Below, piece by piece: positions 59,901 to 64,000 of a stretch of DNA of 64,000 nucleotides. The notes beneath the pieces were generated by a model. It had not been told where the DNA came from. It saw only the letters and a list, made by a program, of their open reading frames with translations, and did not search any database. This DNA comes from Acanthopleura granulata (Eukaryota > Mollusca > Polyplacophora > Chitonida > Chitonidae), in contig JABBOT010000001.1 of assembly GCA_016165875.1 (NCBI GenBank), positions 16,196,876 through 16,260,875 on the forward strand, in the 5' to 3' direction. The position numbers and the translations under genes were made by a program. Within the stretch, counting starts at the first letter, position 1. Each line of letters starts with the position of its first letter.

Positions 59901-62900
59901 TTATTGAAACAAAGGCTCGCCGAACAGTGAAAAGTACGGAAATCCACAAACTCCCTGTCCTTGCCAAAGAATGAATTCTCACCGTTAGTGTCTTAGCGGC
60001 TGGACGGCACATTCTCAAATCACAACCCGTTTCTCGACTACCACTGACCCAGGCCTTAGTTCCACTACCTGCTAACCGCCGTTGTTGGAGACAATTCCCT
60101 GTTGTATTTTTGCTTCTTTATCGACATGCACCTTCTTTTTCTAGAAAATGCAATTTGTTTTCTATATATGTTCTCATTTGCATAGAAACCTGAGAGCAAG
60201 TGTCCGAGTGCAGAGCCCGGACATATTCCTACTCCAGAAGATATGGAAAAAATGTCAAAAGCTTCGATTCAAGATATCTACCACAAGTAAGCCGGGAATG
60301 TGTGAATATTATGTGAAGCATAAAGCACAGTAAATGTAGTTTCTTTGAAATAGTCCACAAGGCGTGAATGGCTTTTGATTTTCCCGGTTTCCTCCAATCA
60401 TAATGTTGGCTGCCGTCATATAAGTGAAACATTCTTGAGTACGGCGTTAAACACCAATCAAATAAGTAAAGAAACGAGGCGTGAGGTATTTTATGTGACT
60501 AGCGACAGTCAGTGTAAGGCGCACGCTGTTGAAGACTATTGATTATTTTTCAAGAGTCCACATTCTTTGTGCGAATTGTTATTCAAATAAGTGTCCACTT
60601 CAAATCAATAGCAATAGTGGGATAAATTCTGGCTTTTGAAATTGTGTACATTTATGCGAATTTAATGGACTTTGATGGTCTTGAAATTCAAAAGTACTTC
60701 AACGCCTCGCCTAATACATAGATTGCATGGCTTGTGGGACTTTCTTTGGATAACATGCTTTTATGTTATTGTATTGCAGTAAGATGTTCGTAAAAAACAC
60801 ATAGACGCTGTTTTACATGCAGACCTATAAGGGTTTTGTGTATTTTTCCTATTCCATGTTCTATTAAAATGTATTTCCGAAATACTAGAAAAAGTCGACA
60901 CTTACTGACCAATTTTGAATGCATTCAGTGACTCGCCCGACTGGAGTTTGATCGCTATAAAAATCATATCCGATCAAAATCGGATCTGAAATCTCAGTTT
61001 GCTTTTACAAGTCAAATAAAGTACGACATTTGTGTCTAATTTTGAGAGCAATTGGGTATGTAGGCTTGATTTTTAGCTGTTTCTTTTGACAGTTTTGCAT
61101 CCCTGGTTACTTAGGACGCCCTAATTGAATTATCAGAATAAATAAAAGCAGTAGCTATTATATTATTCTAAAATAATATCGAAAAACATGGCAGAATTAG
61201 ATAAGCCTAGGACTATACAGATCAAATGGTCATGTGTCCGTAATCCGGTCTGACATTTAAAATGGATGTAATGTACCCTCTCTAAGATTTTAACTGTGGA
61301 CCTGTGGGAAATAATTAACTGTTCAAATGATATGGCAACGCCACAACTATCGTTTAACTCCGGTTAAACTATATCTACCGCAGTTAGTTAAACATAGTTT
61401 ATCCACAGCAAACACAGTCAGATGATCTGAATTAATTATACTCTCCTAAAATGCAAAAGTTAAAATATCAATACATTTCAGACTCCCCATTCTTTATGCC
61501 TAGCACGTTAAACGTCTAAAAAGTTGACTTGACTTAACATAGTGCTATAGTACAGCATTTTCGACCCTTTTTGTAAGTGTTACATTTTTAACAGGTTAGC
61601 AAGAGTTGACTTGATATAAGATACTGTTAGAGTACAACAATTTCTAAGCATTTGTTATGTGTTGCATATCTAACACTTTGGAAGTGTTCACTTTACGTGG
61701 TGAAGGCTTTCTCTCCTAAGCCGTTGCCAACATGTTGCTTTTAACATTATTAAATTATACATAACATTTCAGCTTACGAGCATAATATCAACATTATGAT
61801 GTCCGTTTGATATTCGGTTTGGAAATACACTTATATTCTTTATTTACATATCTATGCTGGTTAGCAATGAGTATCAGTATTTCGCGAAAAGTACGAGTAC
61901 ACGCCAAAGTTTAGAGTATACGAATGCACCTAACACAAATTTGTCTCCATTGAAACATGTTTAATCCTATCAGTTATGCCCAGCCGATGTGTTTTATATC
62001 TTTACTTCAGTTGTAAATTATACCAAATATTGCACTTTACACAATTTAGTTTTGCATTTCAATTTTGGTGTGATTATTTCGGTTTTGTAGTGTTATGGGT
62101 ATGAAATTTTATGTCCATTTGAATTTTGAGGGAGTAAATCAGTATTGGTAATTCCAAACACCGTGATGACGTGATATTCAGGGGCAATTCAATTCCTCAA
62201 CTTTCCAATGTTCCAAATGAATTTCTTTTTTTTGCACGGTTGACTCCAGGTGTCAGAATGCATATTCCATCAGGACTGAATAGCTACTGTTAAATTCTCT
62301 ATAGAACAATTTGCGGTCATTTTAAGGCGTGTTTTCCCCAAGTGTTCGTGTTATTGCTCACTTGCCTGTACATGATCTGTTAAAGTGTGTGATATCTTAC
62401 CGACAGTTGTATAGTTTCTTGTTCAGTTCGAGTTTTAACAGCCCATGACCAATATGATTACAGTTACGCGAGTAACGCCGAGGTTATTTGCCAGAAAATG
62501 TTAAGAATGGGCGTTGTCGGGGACGGAGGCTGGGAGGTGTGTGATGATCCTGGCATCAGGCCAGCCCAGAACAGCTGTCTGGTTTATTCCTTTGGGTGAG
62601 ATTTATTGATTTGTTTGTTTTTCACGCGTGCTTTTCTCTGCAAGTCTGTCAGGTGAACAAGTAGGGGAAACCAATTCGCCTCGCTAAGCATCGACCTCTG
62701 CGGGAAACTGAAGATCCTCTCTCCCTGCTGATAACCACAGTGATCCGAGATCTTAGTGGCCAGCTGGCCATAGATGATGATGATGACGATGATGACGATA
62801 ATGATCTTTAAATAAAGGGTGTTGTCCAGGAAGGCTTGACACGACAGTTATACGTTCTTAAAACAAACTTTCAAATATCATGATCTCAGATAATATTCAG

Positions 62901-64000
62901 TGTTTTGCGTTTTTAGCAAGAATAATATAATCGCATAGCTGTGGTGTAAAACGTTCCTTCAAAGGAATTGCCTATATCCCTTATCCGTAGTTTGCGTGAC
63001 GTCTAGTTTTCTATAAAAAACAAAACCTAGCAAACACAACTGTGACACTTCAGGGAAGTATTACGCTTTTTAAGTCTCTTGACACATGACGCAAAGGAAA
63101 TGAAGTTTTGTCTTGGTTGATACGTGCAGGGCATTTGCCCCTGAACGCTGAAGAATGCAATTAAGAGTTAAAGTCTGGAGATATACTGCGATTTTTAAGC
63201 CTTCCAACCACGTGTTGCAGTAACACACCTTCCTTCCGTCTTCATGACTCCATACTTGGCCAATGAATGGACAATAGCTACAATTTTAACAATGCACAGC
63301 ACCATATGCTCAGCAGTGTAGCTGTAACATATGTGTTCATCCTACAATTACTTTCACAAGACTGCTCCTTGTTAAATGGACACTGTAGAATGTCAGTTTT
63401 ACACTACTTCTTAAGAGACTGTGGACTATACATGGTTTAAATACACAGCACAACCTTTTAATTCTACCTTAACGACATGCAGTATAGCCGGTCCCTTGAC
63501 CGCACCAAAACATATACATGTATAACTATCGGGAAACAAGAAATTAAAGAGACTAGAAAGAAAACCAATAAAGGGAGGCACAAATAAAAAAAAAAATTAC
63601 ATCAGTTATTAAACGCAGTATGCTTATCATTAACTGCTTAATGTTGTGTTCTACATATTTTCTCCATGGTTCTCAAAATCGTGCTTATTGTGTTTTACGT
63701 AAAATTTAGCTGTCTTTATAAGCGATACATTTTGTTTGAATCTGATCAATCTCATTGATTCATCCACCTTAATTATACGTCCACTCCAGAGCTTTTCCTC
63801 AAGTTTCATTAAGATCTTATCTGAAAAACTTCAATGTTCGCATCAAAAGTATGGTTTTAAGGCCTTTATGTGAAAAAACTTCAGGTCAAATGTTAGGTGG
63901 GATACTGTACTTTTAACTTACATATAGTTAGTCTCTGTTGTGTTGGCTATTATATTGAACTGTTTGCTTTTCGTTTCAGGATAAACAATGATTTCAGTTT
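53835..64000 (+). CDS. METTL24-like membrane-anchored methyltransferase, 5' part (runs off the window)
   Basis: Exons read: 53835-53942, 56040-56093, 58427-58471, 59327-59380, 60186-60286, 62442-62595 and 63980-64000 onward. The N-terminus is a signal anchor (VIYLAVIAIAACLVTLYV). Three mini-exons form a repetitive Lys/Gln-rich stem, then a linker with PTPEDMEKMSKASIQDIYH leads to the methyltransferase domain. VGDGGWEVCDD followed by CLVYSFG and, across the last intron, INNDFSF is the signature start of the METTL24-like family (Rossmann-type SAM-dependent; substrate unknown in this family). The last two exons join in phase exactly. The step 60286 to 62442 does not: two nt are left over on each side, so either an exon between them is unrecognised or the acceptor at 62406 is used. 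The rest of the domain is beyond 64000. Confidence 0.75.
55147..55557 (-). other. Long open frame antisense to METTL24-like intron 1
   Basis: 136 codons open on the minus strand with no ATG at the start (GTG). It contains EGVTSQRTQIPSRVVELSRP and FFLHKVVVCFLDGFIFPGNL. Longer than most chance frames here, but no family is recognised; it may be remains of a mobile element. Confidence 0.2.
56040..56093 (+). CDS. METTL24-like mini-exon a (18 codons)
   Basis: Acceptor acatttcag, donor AAG/gtcagt, phase 0. Product AVRQKQTDLKFISVKDAK. It is one of three related cassettes; the intron sequence just after it is also repeated after the other two. Confidence 0.6.
56150..58360. repeat. ~76-bp intronic repeat in the METTL24-like gene
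   Basis: Units like tttcataagtacctgcagtt + tcatgtagtcagtccctgaa + tagtgtttagtttcactg recur, e.g. at 56221, 56298 and 56374, again from about 57620 to 58360 and weakly after mini-exons b and c. Confidence 0.7.
57720..57915 (-). mobile_element. SINE copy in a METTL24-like intron, head truncated
   Basis: tttgattggtgttttacgcc tail, gacggcggccagcagtatgg and ttgctggcagaccttaccac body, ggacttgaactcacagcgac B box; the A-box end is missing. It interrupts the 76-bp intronic repeat. Confidence 0.7.
58427..58471 (+). CDS. METTL24-like mini-exon b (15 codons)
   Basis: Acceptor acatttcag, donor AAG/gttaat, phase 0. Product VEIWEQNNLKEKPGK; same layout as mini-exon c but three codons shorter. Confidence 0.6.
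59327..59380 (+). CDS. METTL24-like mini-exon c (18 codons)
   Basis: Acceptor tatttcag, donor AAG/gtcagt, phase 0. Product VESREQTDLKQKPGKETK, intermediate between a and b: it shares Q-T-D-L-K with a and V-E-x-x-E-Q / KPGK with b. Confidence 0.62.
60186..60286 (+). CDS. METTL24-like linker exon
   Basis: Acceptor tttgcatag, donor CACAA/gtaagc. Product KPESKCPSAEPGHIPTPEDM, then EKMSKASIQDIYH. It precedes the catalytic domain as in family members. It ends with two nt of a codon, which does not fit the next recognised exon. Confidence 0.55.
60379..60470 (+). mobile_element. SINE 3' fragment, plus orientation
   Basis: cggtttcctccaatcataat, gctgccgtcatataagtgaa, tcttgagtacggcgttaaac, caatcaaataagtaaa: the 3' third of the element, the only clear simple plus-strand copy. 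Confidence 0.7.
60471..62441. other. METTL24-like intron, possible missing exon
   Basis: AT-rich with no clear exon, yet the phase mismatch between flanking exons predicts one or an alternative acceptor. Confidence 0.4.
62442..62595 (+). CDS. METTL24-like exon: start of the methyltransferase domain
   Basis: Reading frame fixed by HDQYDYSYASNAEVICQKML, then RMGVVGDGGWEVCDDPGIRP and CLVYSFG. The GDGGWEVC and YSFG motifs bracket the first strand of the SAM-binding fold in this family. Donor TTTGG/gtgaga. The acceptor is taken as tttaacag at 62441. Confidence 0.75.
62596..63979. other. METTL24-like intron
   Basis: Apart from the GAT repeat, nothing recognised. Confidence 0.5.
62774..62811. repeat. 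(GAT)n microsatellite
   Basis: gatgatgatgatgacgatgatg and variants, in the METTL24-like intron. Confidence 0.85.
63980..64000 (+). CDS. METTL24-like exon, cut by the window edge
   Basis: Acceptor cgtttcag, then GINNDFSF in phase with the exon ending at 62595. Only seven codons are inside the window. Confidence 0.72.

Overview
This is a eukaryotic nuclear window, most likely from a lophotrochozoan animal and probably a mollusc. It is A+T-rich and has long introns with GT/AG borders. Much of it is minisatellite and degenerate tRNA-derived SINE sequence. The SINE body (lysine-tRNA-like promoter boxes at one end, a TTGAGTACGGCGTTAAACACCAATCAAATAAATAAA-type tail at the other) and a second tail type (gctgaaatattgccg...ggcgttaag...atcattcattcattc) are of kinds I associate with bivalves and gastropods. 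That taxonomic guess is inference. There is no bacterial signature: no operons, no ribosome binding sites, no CRISPR.

Layout. At 1-11.4 kb there are minisatellites, a large palindrome, SINEs and a few coding-like minus-strand exons that I cannot name (2795-3049, about 4680-5210, 6556-6723). At 11.45-19.66 kb, plus strand, is a seven-exon gene for a 549-residue, twelve-helix monocarboxylate-transporter-like (SLC16/MFS) protein. All splice phases agree, and a 69-bp minisatellite copies the splice donor of exon 6. At 20-25.9 kb the sequence is mostly non-coding, with one small ORF. At 25.98-27.07 kb (plus) and 31.44-32.76 kb (minus) lie two convergent, intronless-CDS GT10 alpha-1,3-fucosyltransferase paralogues of 365 and 441 residues, separated by SINEs and a tandem repeat.

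At 33-44 kb there are more SINEs, foldback elements, a 3'-terminal coding region of an unidentified gene (35.6-37.7 kb) and two large minisatellites. At 44.4-49.3 kb is a tandem duplication carrying two copies of a small gene for a secreted Thr/Pro-rich, six-cysteine protein on the minus strand (45393-45668 and 48861-49148), each with a conserved TATA element. A decayed Tc1-like transposase lies between them. From 53.84 kb to the right edge, plus strand, is the 5' half of a METTL24-like methyltransferase gene: a signal-anchor exon, three tandemly duplicated mini-exons of 15-18 codons, a linker exon, then the first exons of the methyltransferase domain. It runs off the window.

The named genes are not an operon or pathway. 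The common theme is local tandem duplication acting on coding sequence: an exon end with its donor in the transporter, whole mini-exons in the METTL24-like gene, whole genes for the cysteine-rich proteins, and paralogues for the fucosyltransferases.
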